A DNA stretch of 64,000 bases from Flavobacterium inviolabile (GCF_013389455.1 NZ_CP058278.1:186001-250000), one strand, 5' to 3'; counted from the stretch's first letter, positions 36,417 to 46,018 are shown. A program made the numbers and translations. The notes: generated by a model from the sequence alone, not told the origin.

Positions 36417-37649
36417 CTATCTTAATTTTAATGAAACCAATGAGAAAATAGCCAACAAGATTGCGACAATCCAGAAACGGGTTACGATTTTACTTTCGTG
36501 ATAGCCCTTTTTCTGATAGTGATGGTGCAACGGCGACATGAGGAATATTCTTCTTCCTTCGCCAAATCTCTTTTTTGTATATTTAAAGTAAGCTACCTGT
36601 AGCATTACTGATAAATTTTCTGCTAAGAATATACCGCACAATACCGGAATCAACAGTTCTTTACGAACAGCAATTGCCAATACTGCGATAATCCCTCCAA
36701 TGGTCAGACTTCCGGTATCTCCCATAAACACGGTTGCGGGATAGGTATTGTACCACAAAAACCCGATCAGTGCTCCAACAAACGCGGAGATATAGACCGT
36801 CATTTCTCCCGAATTGGGGATATACATAATGTTCAGGTAATTGGAGAAAATGATGTTACCGGAAACGAATGCAAAAATACCGAGCGTGAGCACGGATATC
36901 GCGGAGGTTCCGGCGGCTAAACCGTCGATTCCATCGGTCAGGTTTGCCCCGTTTGATACTGCCGTAATGATAAAGATCACTACCGGGATAAAAATCAACC
37001 AGGCATAGCTTTCATAGTTATCACCGGTCCATGCCAATAATTCGGCATAATCAAATTCGTTATTTTTAAAGAACGGGATTGTTGTAGCCGTCGATTTTTC
37101 TTCTGCCAAAGCCGGCGCTATTGTTGCCGTAGCGCTTCCTACATTGAAAATATTTTTAGTAGCCGTATCGGTTCTAACGGTAACTGCCGGGTGAAAATAC
37201 AATACAGAACCTACAATGATTCCCAATCCAACCTGTCCGATAACTTTAAATTTCCCTTTTAATCCTTCTTTGTCTTTTTTGAATATTTTGATATAATCAT
37301 CCACAAAACCGATGGTTCCCATCCATAAGGTGGTTACGATTAACAACATCACATAAATATTATCCAGTTTTGCCAGCAATAATACCGGAATCAACGTAGC
37401 CATGATAATGATCAGACCACCCATTGTTGGTGTTCCTGCTTTTTCTTTTTGTCCTTCTAATCCCAGTTCACGAACGGTTTCCCCGATTTGTTGTTTTCTT
37501 AAAAAGTTGATGATTCTTTTTCCGAAAATAGTCGAGATCATCAGTGAAAGAATTATAGCCAACCCTGAACGGAATGTGATATACTGGAAAACTCCAGTTC
37601 CTGGAATATCTAAGGTTTTATCTAAATATTGAAAGAAATAATACAGCAT
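36417..37649 (-). CDS. mraY: phospho-N-acetylmuramoyl-pentapeptide transferase MraY
   Basis: Ten-helix membrane enzyme that makes lipid I from UDP-MurNAc-pentapeptide and undecaprenyl phosphate. Catalytic motifs: [27 protein letters not shown], and [11 protein letters not shown] near the end. At 410 residues it is about 50 longer than the E. coli enzyme. The surplus is a periplasmic insertion at about residues 155-210 (rich in Thr and Ala), a usual Bacteroidota feature. Confidence 0.97.
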   Translation of the reverse strand: MLYYFFQYLDKTLDIPGTGVFQYITFRSGLAIILSLMISTIFGKRIINFLRKQQIGETVRELGLEGQKEKAGTPTMGGLIIIMATLIPVLLLAKLDNIYVMLLIVTTLWMGTIGFVDDYIKIFKKDKEGLKGKFKVIGQVGLGIIVGSVLYFHPAVTVRTDTATKNIFNVGSATATIAPALAEEKSTATTIPFFKNNEFDYAELLAWTGDNYESYAWLIFIPVVIFIITAVSNGANLTDGIDGLAAGTSAISVLTLGIFAFVSGNIIFSNYLNIMYIPNSGEMTVYISAFVGALIGFLWYNTYPATVFMGDTGSLTIGGIIAVLAIAVRKELLIPVLCGIFLAENLSVMLQVAYFKYTKKRFGEGRRIFLMSPLHHHYQKKGYHESKIVTRFWIVAILLAIFSLVSLKLR

Positions 37650-37655
37650 ATCTTA

Positions 37656-39119
37656 TTATTTATTGAGTTGTTCTAATAATTCTTTTACAATTTTCATATC
37701 ATCAAAATCATGACGTACGCCCTGAATTTCCTGATATGTTTCGTGTCCTTTTCCGGCAATCAAAATGATGTCATTTGGCTGCGCTAACTGACAGGCGGTT
37801 TTTATGGCCTGTTTTCTATCGACAATGGAAAGTGTTTTTTTGAAGTTTTGCGGCTCCACTCCTTTTTCCATGGCTTCAATAATGGCTTCCGGTTTTTCGC
37901 TTCTTGGATTATCGGAAGTAAAAATGGCTTTATCACTCATGGTTGAAGCGATATTGGCCATGATTGGTCTTTTTGTTGTATCCCTGTCGCCGCCACATCC
38001 CACAACCGTAATGAGCTGTTCGTTTTTGGTGCGGATATCGGCTATCGTTTTTAACACATTGTCCAAAGCATCCGGCGTATGGGCATAATCCACAATAGCC
38101 GTGATATTGGTTTCGGAAACAATAAACTGGAAACGTCCTGAAACGCTTTCCAATTCACTCAGCAGGCGCAATACTTCCTGATTTTCCAATCCTAATTCTA
38201 CCGCTACGCCGTAAATCGCCAACAGGTTATAGGCATTGAAAGAGCCGATCAATCGTACCCACACTTCCTGTTCGTTGATTTTTAACAGCAATCCGGATAA
38301 TTGGTTTTCCAATATCTGTGCTCTGTAATTGGCATACGATTTTAAAGCATAGGTCAGTTTCTTTGCTTTGGTGTTTTGCAGCATTACCGTGCCGTTTTTG
38401 TCATCGCTGTTCACTAAGGCAAAGGCGGTTTTGGGCAGGTTGTCAAAAAACGATTTTTTCACATCGCGGTATTCCGCAAACGTTGGGTGATAGTCCAGGT
38501 GATCGTGTGACAGGTTTGTAAAAACACCGCCAACAAAATGCAGTCCTTCCGTTCTTTTCTGGTGAATTCCGTGTGAACTCACTTCCATAAAACAATAATC
38601 ACAGCCTTCATTTACCATTTCATTCAAATAATGATTGATGGTCAGGGAATCCGGTGTTGTATGGGTTGCTTTGTATTCTTTAGTATCTACCAGGATTTTA
38701 ACTGTGGATAATAATCCTACTTTAAAACCTGCTTTTTTAAACAATTGGTATAACAGGGAAGCAATGGTTGTTTTACCGTTTGTTCCTGTTACGCCAACGA
38801 GTTTCAGGTTTTCTGACGGATTGCCATAAAAATTAGCACTCATAAAAGCTAAGGCTAAACTGGTATCCTGAACCTGAACATAGGTTATGCCTTCGGCAGC
38901 CGTTTCCGGAAAATGCTCGCAGATCACTGCTTTAGCACCAAGACTTAAGGCTTTTTCAATATAATCATGACCGTCAGAAAGTGTTCCTTTTATCGCAACA
39001 AAAACATCACCGGATTCGATTTTTCTGGAATCAAATTCGATTTTATGCACAGCGATATCGGTTGTACCTTTTACAGCTTCGATGGCTACTTTGTATAATA
39101 TGTTTTTTAAAGCGATCAC
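37656..39119 (-). CDS. murE: UDP-MurNAc-tripeptide synthetase, meso-diaminopimelate type
   Basis: Mur ligase of 487 residues adding the third residue of the stem peptide. It has VGVTGTNGKTTIASLLYQLF, EVSSHGIHQKR and IAGKGHETYQE. The substrate-specificity motif DNPR (in FTSDNPRSEKP) indicates meso-diaminopimelate rather than lysine. Its ATG overlaps the ftsI stop by four bases. No murF gene follows, although murF usually sits between murE and mraY in other phyla. Confidence 0.97.
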   Translation of the reverse strand: MIALKNILYKVAIEAVKGTTDIAVHKIEFDSRKIESGDVFVAIKGTLSDGHDYIEKALSLGAKAVICEHFPETAAEGITYVQVQDTSLALAFMSANFYGNPSENLKLVGVTGTNGKTTIASLLYQLFKKAGFKVGLLSTVKILVDTKEYKATHTTPDSLTINHYLNEMVNEGCDYCFMEVSSHGIHQKRTEGLHFVGGVFTNLSHDHLDYHPTFAEYRDVKKSFFDNLPKTAFALVNSDDKNGTVMLQNTKAKKLTYALKSYANYRAQILENQLSGLLLKINEQEVWVRLIGSFNAYNLLAIYGVAVELGLENQEVLRLLSELESVSGRFQFIVSETNITAIVDYAHTPDALDNVLKTIADIRTKNEQLITVVGCGGDRDTTKRPIMANIASTMSDKAIFTSDNPRSEKPEAIIEAMEKGVEPQNFKKTLSIVDRKQAIKTACQLAQPNDIILIAGKGHETYQEIQGVRHDFDDMKIVKELLEQLNK

Positions 39120-41116
39120 GATAATTCTAATGTTATAATTTGATTTTTAGTAAATGCCTGTCCGGGCAAAATGGACTGTTGTTTTACTTTTCCTATTCCT
39201 TTTACTCTCACTTTCATTCCAAAATTTTCCAAAAGCGCAACGGCATCCATTCCCGCCATTCCTTTTACATTCGGAACGATGGTTTGTTTGTTCTGAACTT
39301 TATCATAATATGCCGCATAACTCTGCTCCTGGTTTAGTATTTTACGGTTCAGTTTTTTCACTTCATTGGTCGAAGGCACATCGGTAAATATCTTTTGGGC
39401 AATTCGTTTAAAAACCGGGCCGGCTACATCCGCACCATAATACAAGCCTTTGGAAGTATTCGGTTTGTGTACCACCACGATACAGGAGTATTTCGGATTG
39501 TCTGCCGGGAAATATCCTGCAAACGAAGAGGCATAATACATTTTTCCGTCGCCTTTGTGATAATCCACCTGGGCGGTTCCGGTTTTTCCTGCCATCGAAA
39601 AGTCTTTGGAGTACAGTTTCGAACCGGTTCCTCTTTTAACCACATTGGCCAAAACAGCCTGTACTTTTCTCAAAGCATCATCGGAGCATATTTTCGGGTT
39701 TAAAACCTGCGTATCAAACTTTTTAATGGTTTTATTCCATTCTTTTATTTCTCTTACAAATTGTGGTTTTACCATGACACCGTTATTGGCAACGGCATTA
39801 TACAGGGTTAAGGTTTGCAATGGTGTTATCGAAACGCCATAACCAAAAGCCATCCACGGCAAGGCAACACCCGACCATCCTTTTTCTCCCGGCTGCGGAA
39901 TAAATGGTCTTCCTTCTCCTTTAAACGGCAGGCCTAACGGTCTGTCCAGTCCCAGATTATTCAGCCTGTTTACAAACTGTCTCGGGTTGTCTTTATAGTT
40001 ATCATATACCGCCTGTACCATCACGGTATTCGACGAAACTTCAAATCCTCTTGCCAGTGATATTTTTCCGTATCCGCCTTTTTTAGAATCGCGGACATGT
40101 CGGTTATAATAGGTTATATCACCACCTTTTGAATCAAATACTTTACTGGTATCAATTTTTCTATCGTCCAGTAAGGCAATTAAGTCAACCAGCTTAAAGG
40201 TCGAACCCGGTTCATGCGATTCGGCAACGGCATAATTGATGGTTTCATAATAGCCGCCATCGCTGGTGCGTCCCAAATTGGAAATCGCTTTTATTTCGCC
40301 GGTAGTCGTTTCCATTACCACTACACAACCGTGATCGGCTTCATAAAGCTCCAGTTGTTTCAGCAGTGCGTGGTGGGCAATATCCTGGATGTACACATCT
40401 ATCGTTGAGATAATGTCATAACCGTCTCTTGGCTCCACTTCGTTGTTATCACTAATCGGTTTCCATTGATTTTTGGCAATTTTCTGCATCAATCGCTGTC
40501 CGTCTTTTCCGTTCAGATACGCCCCGAAAGCGCCTTCGATCCCTACTCTGGTCTCTTGTCCGCCTTCACTCTGACGTTCGTATCCGATTGTTCGTTCTGC
40601 AATTTTCCCGATAGGATGCTCACGAACGGTTTTTTGTTCGGTGATCATCCCGCCTTTGTAAGCTCCCAGATTGAAAAGCGGAAAACTTTTCATTCTCATG
40701 TATTGCGTATAGCTCAGCTTACGGGCAAGCAGGTAGTAGCGGTTTTTATTAGCTCTTGCTCTTCTCAGCTCCGTCTGGAAATAACCGGATGATTTTCCCA
40801 GCAGTTCGGAAAGCGAATCGGCAAGCGGTTTTACATTTTTTTCAAAGTCTTCTTTTTTAGAAGCTACAGCATCAAAACGAACGGTATAATTCGGGATGGA
40901 GGTAGCCAGCAAGCTTCCGTCTGCAGAATATACATTTCCTTTATTAGCCGGGATTACAAAGTTTCTTACCGTACGTTCTTTCGCCAGTTTGCGGTAATAT
41001 TCTCCTTCCACCCATTGAATATTGGTGAGTTTTATAGCAACGAAAATAGCCATCACGAAAATCGCGAAGGCTACAATGTAAATTCTGTAAGAGATATTTT
41101 TATCTTCTACTGCCAT
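39116..41116 (-). CDS. ftsI: septal transpeptidase FtsI (PBP3/SpoVD type) with PASTA domain
   Basis: A 666-residue class B penicillin-binding protein. One membrane helix at about 10-30, a pedestal domain, and a transpeptidase domain with the three active-site motifs: Ser305-Thr-Phe-Lys308 in HEPGSTFKLV, SSN in FEVSSNTVMV, and KTG in SMAGKTGTAQ. The C-terminal 60 residues form one PASTA domain (IVPNVKGMAGMDAVALLENF), a normal addition in Bacteroidota. It crosslinks septal peptidoglycan together with FtsW. Start overlaps ftsL by ten bases. Confidence 0.97.
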   Translation of the reverse strand: MAVEDKNISYRIYIVAFAIFVMAIFVAIKLTNIQWVEGEYYRKLAKERTVRNFVIPANKGNVYSADGSLLATSIPNYTVRFDAVASKKEDFEKNVKPLADSLSELLGKSSGYFQTELRRARANKNRYYLLARKLSYTQYMRMKSFPLFNLGAYKGGMITEQKTVREHPIGKIAERTIGYERQSEGGQETRVGIEGAFGAYLNGKDGQRLMQKIAKNQWKPISDNNEVEPRDGYDIISTIDVYIQDIAHHALLKQLELYEADHGCVVVMETTTGEIKAISNLGRTSDGGYYETINYAVAESHEPGSTFKLVDLIALLDDRKIDTSKVFDSKGGDITYYNRHVRDSKKGGYGKISLARGFEVSSNTVMVQAVYDNYKDNPRQFVNRLNNLGLDRPLGLPFKGEGRPFIPQPGEKGWSGVALPWMAFGYGVSITPLQTLTLYNAVANNGVMVKPQFVREIKEWNKTIKKFDTQVLNPKICSDDALRKVQAVLANVVKRGTGSKLYSKDFSMAGKTGTAQVDYHKGDGKMYYASSFAGYFPADNPKYSCIVVVHKPNTSKGLYYGADVAGPVFKRIAQKIFTDVPSTNEVKKLNRKILNQEQSYAAYYDKVQNKQTIVPNVKGMAGMDAVALLENFGMKVRVKGIGKVKQQSILPGQAFTKNQIITLELS

Positions 41117-41460
41117 ATTTTTTTCAGAATATTCTTTTCTTCTTCTTTAACCTTTATCTTCTTTGGCGGAACCGACGAGGGAAAGATTTCCTTTTCTTCC
41201 ATTTTTGCCGATATCGTAGATTCCATTTTCAGCTCCATCAGCTCCGATCTCCTGTCTACAAATTCCGACCGCAACTCTTTCACTTCACTGGTAAGCTCTG
41301 TGATCTGGAATGTTTTCTGTTCGTACCGGTGTGAATTTGCAATCATTATCATCGCCAGTAAAATCAGGAAAACAATAAACCGCCAGTTTTTTAAAGCATC
41401 GTCACTAATCAGGAACTTTGCTTTTAACAGACTATATACCCCTTCTTTCATCATTGCCAT
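41107..41460 (-). CDS. ftsL: FtsL-like cell division protein
   Basis: A 117-residue bitopic protein with one membrane helix (WRFIVFLILLAMIMIANSH, about 47-65) and a periplasmic coiled coil (ITELTSEVKELRSEFVDRRS). Size, topology and position between rsmH and ftsI identify it as the FtsL-type divisome scaffold, although primary sequence is poorly conserved in this family. The N-terminal cytoplasmic part is about 45 residues, the C-terminus Lys/Glu-rich. Confidence 0.8.
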   Translation of the reverse strand: MAMMKEGVYSLLKAKFLISDDALKNWRFIVFLILLAMIMIANSHRYEQKTFQITELTSEVKELRSEFVDRRSELMELKMESTISAKMEEKEIFPSSVPPKKIKVKEEEKNILKKIWQ

Positions 41461-41475
41461 GGCTACTTCTTTATA

Positions 41476-42384
41476 TTATCGTTTTTCTGCGATGCGCAAC
41501 TTCGCGCTTCTGGCTCTGTTATTAATTGCGATTTCCGTATCCGTTGGAACAATCAGTTTTCCTATTAGTTTAAAAGGCACTTCAAAACGTCCGAAAAAAT
41601 CACGTTCCGGCTCTCCTTCAAACATGCCGTTTTTCATAAAACGTTTTACCAGCCTGTCTTCCAAAGAGTGGTATGAAATCACACTCAAACGTCCTTCCGG
41701 GTTCAGAATCTCCAATGACTGCTCTAAAAATTCTTTCAGCACATCCATTTCCTGGTTTACCTCAATCCGGATTGCCTGGTAAATCTGTGCCAGTATCTTA
41801 TTACTTTTATGAGCCGGCAAAAAACGGCTCAACACCTGTTTAAGCTGCTCGGTATTTTTTATCGGTTTTTCTTTTCTTGCTGTAACGATAGTATTCGCCA
41901 GTGCTCCTGCATTTTTAAGTTCTCCATAATCAAAGAATACTCTTCTCAGGTCTGCTTCATCATATTCGTTTACCACATTATAGGCACTCACCGATCCTTT
42001 TTGATCCATTCGCATATCCAGCTCTGCATCAAAACGGGTCGAAAATCCTCTTTCTGCCACATCAAACTGGTGTGAAGAAACACCAAGATCTCCCAGAATC
42101 CCGTCCACCTGTTTTACATTGTGAAAGCGCAGAAATCTTTTAATGAACCGGAAATTTTCATTTATTAAGGTAAAACGTGCGTCATCGATTGCATTTGCCA
42201 GCGCATCCTGATCCTGATCGAAAGCAAACAGCTTTCCGCCAGGCCCCAAACGGCTCATGATCTCTCTCGAATGCCCGCCGCCGCCAAACGTTACATCCAC
42301 ATAAATACCGTCCGGTTTTATATTCAAACCATCAACTGTTTCTTTTAATAATACCGGATTATGATATTCCATTGTCGTCGTCAT
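41476..42384 (-). CDS. rsmH: 16S rRNA (cytosine1402-N4)-methyltransferase
   Basis: A 302-residue SAM-dependent methyltransferase that modifies C1402 in the ribosomal P site. Motifs: EYHNPVLLKETVDGL, DVTFGGGGHSREIM (SAM loop), GDLGVSSHQFD and SYHSLEDRLVKRFMK. Two starts are possible, ATG at 42384 (MTTTMEYHNP) or at 42372 (MEYHNP); homologues favour the second. Either way it overlaps the end of mraZ. Confidence 0.96.
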   Translation of the reverse strand: MTTTMEYHNPVLLKETVDGLNIKPDGIYVDVTFGGGGHSREIMSRLGPGGKLFAFDQDQDALANAIDDARFTLINENFRFIKRFLRFHNVKQVDGILGDLGVSSHQFDVAERGFSTRFDAELDMRMDQKGSVSAYNVVNEYDEADLRRVFFDYGELKNAGALANTIVTARKEKPIKNTEQLKQVLSRFLPAHKSNKILAQIYQAIRIEVNQEMDVLKEFLEQSLEILNPEGRLSVISYHSLEDRLVKRFMKNGMFEGEPERDFFGRFEVPFKLIGKLIVPTDTEIAINNRARSAKLRIAEKR

Positions 42385-42829
42385 TTAAATTACCCATTAC
42401 TTCCTCTGCTAAATCTGCAAAATCCATATCATCTCCTGAAATTGATTTTTCATACAAATCCTTGTCCCAAATCTCAATGATATTTACCTTTGAGGTCAAA
42501 ACCAAATCTTTCGAAATCCCAGCATATTCAATCAAATCTTTTGTAATCAATAATCTCCCGGCATCATCAATTTCCACCATTTTCACACCAGCCATAAACT
42601 TTCGGATAAAGTCGTTATTCTTTTTCACAAAGCGGTTTAGCTTGTTGATTTTCACCATCATTAAATCCCATTCCGATTTTGGCCACAACTCGACACACTG
42701 ATCAAAAACAGAGCGTTTTAGAACAAATCCAGCCTCTAAAGAAGGCAATTGCTTCTTTAAAGGCGCAGGCACCATAAGCCTTCCTTTTGAATCTATTTTA
42801 CACTCATATGTCCCGATAATGTTTGTCAA
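42359..42829 (-). CDS. mraZ: transcriptional regulator MraZ
   Basis: A 156-residue protein with two AbrB-like DNA-binding half-domains, IGTYECKIDSKGRLMVPAPL and VEIDDAGRLLITKDLIEYAG. MraZ forms ring oligomers that bind tandem repeats in the mraZ promoter and control the dcw operon. It is the first gene of the cluster here, with three matching 10-bp repeats about 50 bases upstream. The acidic tail (NLNDDDNG) overlaps the rsmH start. Confidence 0.95.
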   Translation of the reverse strand: MTNIIGTYECKIDSKGRLMVPAPLKKQLPSLEAGFVLKRSVFDQCVELWPKSEWDLMMVKINKLNRFVKKNNDFIRKFMAGVKMVEIDDAGRLLITKDLIEYAGISKDLVLTSKVNIIEIWDKDLYEKSISGDDMDFADLAEEVMGNLNDDDNGIS

Positions 42830-42857
42830 GATCCGGTGATTTTGATTTGATTTATAG

Positions 42858-42865
42858 CAAAAGTA
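42858..42865 (-). promoter_or_regulatory. -7 promoter box of the dcw cluster
   Basis: On the minus strand TACTTTTG, 29 bases before the mraZ ATG. The only TTTG upstream is 25 bases away, inside the MraZ repeats. Confidence 0.55.
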
Positions 42866-42874
42866 CAGATTTTT

Positions 42875-42904
42875 TTACCACTTTTTACCACAAATACCCA
42901 CTTT
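42875..42904 (-). promoter_or_regulatory. MraZ-box-like operator: three tandem 10-bp repeats
   Basis: Read on the minus strand the 30 bases are AAAGTGGGTA, TTTGTGGTAA and AAAGTGGTAA, in exact 10-bp phase. This fits the AAAGTG-type repeats known to bind MraZ in other bacteria. They cover the region just upstream of the -7 box, placed for autorepression. Confidence 0.7.
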
Positions 42905-43206
42905 GTTGATAAGTTTTTCCACTCAAAAGTCAAAATGTAGGAAAACTATCTAATCTTCTCATTTCGAACAATTAGCAATATTTCACTGTTTTCAATCAAA
43001 CACAATAATATCCTCAAAAAAAGAGGCTTTTCGCAATTTATTTTCAATAAATACCAAAAAAATAAAAAGCCGTCCCGGTACGATTATTTTCACTTTAAAA
43101 CAACTGATAATTAGCACTTTATAACCGAAATAGGAATTTACTTAAAATTAAACGGAAAGTATTTTCGATTTTACATTTCAAAACTTCGTATTTATGGAGA
43201 AAGTCC
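42905..43206. other. intergenic DNA between mraZ and the hydrolase gene
   Basis: A/T-rich, divergent promoter region. I see no gene. It holds one DnaA-box-like word (TTATCAACA on the minus strand, about 42904-42912) and a weak CCTC/GAGG hairpin near 43013-43027. Neither is convincing as a functional site. Confidence 0.4.
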
Positions 43207-43214
43207 TATCTTTG
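43207..43214 (+). promoter_or_regulatory. -7 promoter box of the hydrolase gene
   Basis: TATCTTTG, 27 bases before the ATG at 43242. No clear -33 TTTG. Confidence 0.5.
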
Positions 43215-43241
43215 TGAGAATTTGAAACCGTATCATAATAC

Positions 43242-44006
43242 ATGGAGCACACGTTAAAAAAAGAAGGCAAATACTCTTATTTTGAAGCAGGAGAAGGAAC
43301 GCCTATCATTATTTTACACGGACTTATGGGAGGATTGAGCAATTTCGACGGAGTTGCAAATTTTTTCCCGCAATACGGGTACAAAGTTGTAATCCCTGAA
43401 TTGCCGCTTTACACCAACAACATTTTAAAAACCAATGTAAAGGCTTTTTCAAAGTTTGTAAAAGACTTTATCACGTATAAAGGTTACGACAAGGTAATAC
43501 TGCTTGGAAATTCTCTTGGCGGTCATATTGCCCTGTACCACACTAAAATGTATCCGGAAAAAATGGCCGGTCTGGTCATTACCGGAAGTTCCGGTCTTTA
43601 TGAAAGCGCCATGGGTGAAAGTTACCCGAAAAGAGGCGACTACGAATATATCCGAAAAAAAGCAGAAGACGTTTTCTTTGATCCTAAAGTAGCTACTAAA
43701 GAAATTGTTGACGATGTTTATGCCACGGTAAACGACCGCATGAAACTGTTAAAAACGTTAGCTATTGCCAAAAGTGCCATTCGTCACAACATGGCAAAGG
43801 ATTTACCAAAAATGACAACACCAACCTGTATTATCTGGGGAAAAAACGATAAAGTTACACCGCCGGATGTTGCAGAAGAGTTCAACAAGCTTTTGCCCAA
43901 TTCCGATCTTTACTGGATAAACGAATGCGGACACGCCGCCATGATGGAGCATCCCGATGAGTTTAACCGCCTGATGCTGGAATGGCTGAAAAAAGCAAAT
44001 TTATAA
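43242..44006 (+). CDS. alpha/beta-fold hydrolase
   Basis: A 254-residue cytoplasmic alpha/beta hydrolase. Visible are the oxyanion strand IIILHGLMGG, nucleophile elbow GNSLGGH with Ser91, an acid-bearing strand (IIWGKNDKVTPP) and the catalytic histidine in NECGHAAMMEHP. All triad elements are present, so it should be active; esterase, lipase or C-C hydrolase cannot be separated by sequence alone. It stands between mraZ and engB, an order I associate with flavobacterial genomes. Confidence 0.88.
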   Translation: MEHTLKKEGKYSYFEAGEGTPIIILHGLMGGLSNFDGVANFFPQYGYKVVIPELPLYTNNILKTNVKAFSKFVKDFITYKGYDKVILLGNSLGGHIALYHTKMYPEKMAGLVITGSSGLYESAMGESYPKRGDYEYIRKKAEDVFFDPKVATKEIVDDVYATVNDRMKLLKTLAIAKSAIRHNMAKDLPKMTTPTCIIWGKNDKVTPPDVAEEFNKLLPNSDLYWINECGHAAMMEHPDEFNRLMLEWLKKANL

Positions 44007-44019
44007 CTTATATATTCGG

Positions 44020-44027
44020 TACTTTTG
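44020..44027 (+). promoter_or_regulatory. -7 promoter box of engB
   Basis: TACTTTTG, 51 bases before the engB ATG. Confidence 0.45.
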
Positions 44028-44078
44028 TAAAAAACAGTACCGAATTCTATTTTTACAAACACTGAAATCCCGGATACA

Positions 44079-44696
44079 ATGAAAATCAATACCGCCGAAT
44101 TTATAATCAGTAATTCCGAGGTGAGCAAATGCCCTAAAGATCCTTTACCGGAATATGCCTTCATCGGCCGTTCCAATGTGGGCAAATCTTCCCTGATTAA
44201 CATGCTGACCAATCACAAGAATTTAGCAAAAACATCGGGAAGACCTGGAAAAACGCAATTAATCAATCACTTTAAGATTAACAGCAATTGGTTTTTAGTG
44301 GATTTACCGGGTTATGGTTATGCACGTGTATCTAAGAAAACTAAAGAAATTTTCCAGAAGTTCATTACCGATTATTTCGAAAAAAGAGAACAGCTGGTTT
44401 GTGCTTTTGTATTGATCGATATCCGGCTGGAAGCGCAAAAAATCGACCTGGAATTCATCAATTACTTAGGTGAAATTGAAGTGCCGTTCTGTATTATTTT
44501 TACAAAGGCCGACAAAATAAGCAAAGGAAAAGTAGAGCAGAATATTGCCGCTTACCGAAAGCAGTTATTAGCCAACAACTGGGAAGAAATGCCGCAGCAT
44601 TTTGTAACGTCCTCCCTGGAAGCGACCGGAAGAGAGCAGCTGTTAGCTTTTATTGACGAAGTGAACGACGGTATTTTCAAGAATAACAATCTATAA
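44079..44696 (+). CDS. engB: ribosome biogenesis GTP-binding protein EngB (YihA/YsxC)
   Basis: A 205-residue TRAFAC GTPase needed for late 50S assembly and division. G1 GRSNVGKSSLINML, G2 TSGRPGKTQLINHF, G3 DLPGYGYARVS and G4 FTKADKI are all intact. The YihA-specific NxxxLAKTSGRPGKTQ stretch settles the family. Confidence 0.96.
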   Translation: MKINTAEFIISNSEVSKCPKDPLPEYAFIGRSNVGKSSLINMLTNHKNLAKTSGRPGKTQLINHFKINSNWFLVDLPGYGYARVSKKTKEIFQKFITDYFEKREQLVCAFVLIDIRLEAQKIDLEFINYLGEIEVPFCIIFTKADKISKGKVEQNIAAYRKQLLANNWEEMPQHFVTSSLEATGREQLLAFIDEVNDGIFKNNNL

Positions 44697-44726
44697 AAAA
44701 GAGCGGTTTATAACCGCTCTTTTTTA
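44695..44726. terminator. bidirectional terminator between engB and gldC
   Basis: AAAAAAGAGCGGTT and AACCGCTCTTTTTT make a near-perfect palindromic stem with A-run and T-run, between two convergent genes. Confidence 0.88.
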
Positions 44727-45059
44727 TTTTTTCAATTCCAGTTTCTCTGCAAAATAATCGCAGAAATCTTTCATGGTTGCCGTCATTTTCTCGTCGTCCG
44801 TAGCACGGTAAAAAGTATCCGCCATAGCCACTAAGGTCTGATGAAAGAATACTTTCATCTCATCCACCGGCATATCCTTGGTCCACAAATCAATACGCAG
44901 GGTTTCCTGAGCTTTACTATCCCAGATTGACAACAACATTGCTTTCGCTTCTTCTGCATTCACTCCGCCGTCCTGCGCTGTCCAGCTCAATTTCTCAGGA
45001 ACTCTGTTTTCATCCAGTTCAACAAGGAATTTTATTTCAGATGTAATAGTCTTTGACAT
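44724..45059 (-). CDS. gldC: gliding motility protein GldC
   Basis: A 111-residue soluble protein. It begins TITSEIKFLVELDENRVPEK and contains WTAQDGGVNAEEAKAMLLSIWD, as in GldC of Flavobacterium johnsoniae, where it supports gliding and helps GldB. It starts within the gldB stop codon (TAATG), so the pair is translationally coupled. No signal peptide or membrane segment. Confidence 0.9.
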   Translation of the reverse strand: MSKTITSEIKFLVELDENRVPEKLSWTAQDGGVNAEEAKAMLLSIWDSKAQETLRIDLWTKDMPVDEMKVFFHQTLVAMADTFYRATDDEKMTATMKDFCDYFAEKLELKK

Positions 45060-46018
45060 TATTTTTTAGGTTTGTATTTTGAGTTATCAAATATTTCTTT
45101 GGCATCGGTAACCAGCAACTGCTGTACATTCACATTCGGGTTGTTTTTCATATACGACCGGACAATCTGCCAGCCTATCCAGGTACCCACCCTACCCGGC
45201 GATTCGGCATCAATTTCAAGATAGAATTTTGAAAAAGGAGCCGTCGATATAAAACGCTGCATCAGCTTCGGGTTCGTATCATAGAGTATTTTCTCATTGA
45301 TAAAAAACTTCCACATTTCCGATTCGTTTTCCTGACACCATTTTAACTGATCTTCGGTATAAGCTATTTTAACAGCATCGGAATCATCCGGCAATAATAA
45401 ATCTTTCAGGTATAATTCTTTTCCGAAATAAATCATCTGCGACAATAAGGCGCGGTCTTTCGGAGCACTTATTTTTCCGGCTGCAAAACTAGCCACAATA
45501 TCCGGCATCATTTGGGAAGGCTCGAAATTCTGCTTGTAATATTCCGGAAATTCATATAATCTGTTCGTTTTTCCCAAATACATATCCAGTGAAATAATCA
45601 CCAGGCTATCGGCAAAAATCGCTTTGTTCTCATAGTCCATTTCCGAAACCAGCGTTACTACTTTTGGCGTTTTATATTCCGGGAAATAGTATTGAATGTG
45701 TTTGAAGAGCGCTACCAGATCACCTTCAAAAGCATCGTTATTCGGGTATTTCTTTTTTACTTCACCATATAGTTCCCGGTAAAGCGGGTCCTGCATTTTA
45801 TTGGTCCATACCGTATCCGGATTACCTGCAGGGAAGAAATATGAGAACTCTTTTTTAATTTTAGGAAAGTCCGTTACCGGCGATTCGTAAAACACTTTAT
45901 CAAAGCGTTCAATTTCCACTTTCACCGGTATTGCCGCGACAGCTTCTGCAACCTTATCTTCTTTTTTGCATGAAAACAACACGAAAACAGCTGCTATTCC
46001 AAGTAAATATTTTTTCAT
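45059..46018 (-). CDS. gldB: gliding motility lipoprotein GldB
   Basis: The ATG at 46018 gives a lipoprotein signal (MKKYLLGIAAVFVLFSCKKE) with the lipobox cysteine at residue 17. The 319-residue product resembles GldB, an essential part of the flavobacterial gliding machinery linked to type IX secretion. Segments include EIERFDKVFYESP and FPEYKTPKVVTLVSEMDYEN. A TATATTTG box at 46143-46150 (minus strand) may be its promoter. It is followed by gldC. Confidence 0.9.
   Translation of the reverse strand: MKKYLLGIAAVFVLFSCKKEDKVAEAVAAIPVKVEIERFDKVFYESPVTDFPKIKKEFSYFFPAGNPDTVWTNKMQDPLYRELYGEVKKKYPNNDAFEGDLVALFKHIQYYFPEYKTPKVVTLVSEMDYENKAIFADSLVIISLDMYLGKTNRLYEFPEYYKQNFEPSQMMPDIVASFAAGKISAPKDRALLSQMIYFGKELYLKDLLLPDDSDAVKIAYTEDQLKWCQENESEMWKFFINEKILYDTNPKLMQRFISTAPFSKFYLEIDAESPGRVGTWIGWQIVRSYMKNNPNVNVQQLLVTDAKEIFDNSKYKPKK

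Noticed and set aside
42904..42925. DnaA-box-like word near mraZ as a replication origin
   Set aside because: Only one good match (TTATCAACA) and one poor one; no cluster, no dnaA or AT-rich unwinding element recognised.
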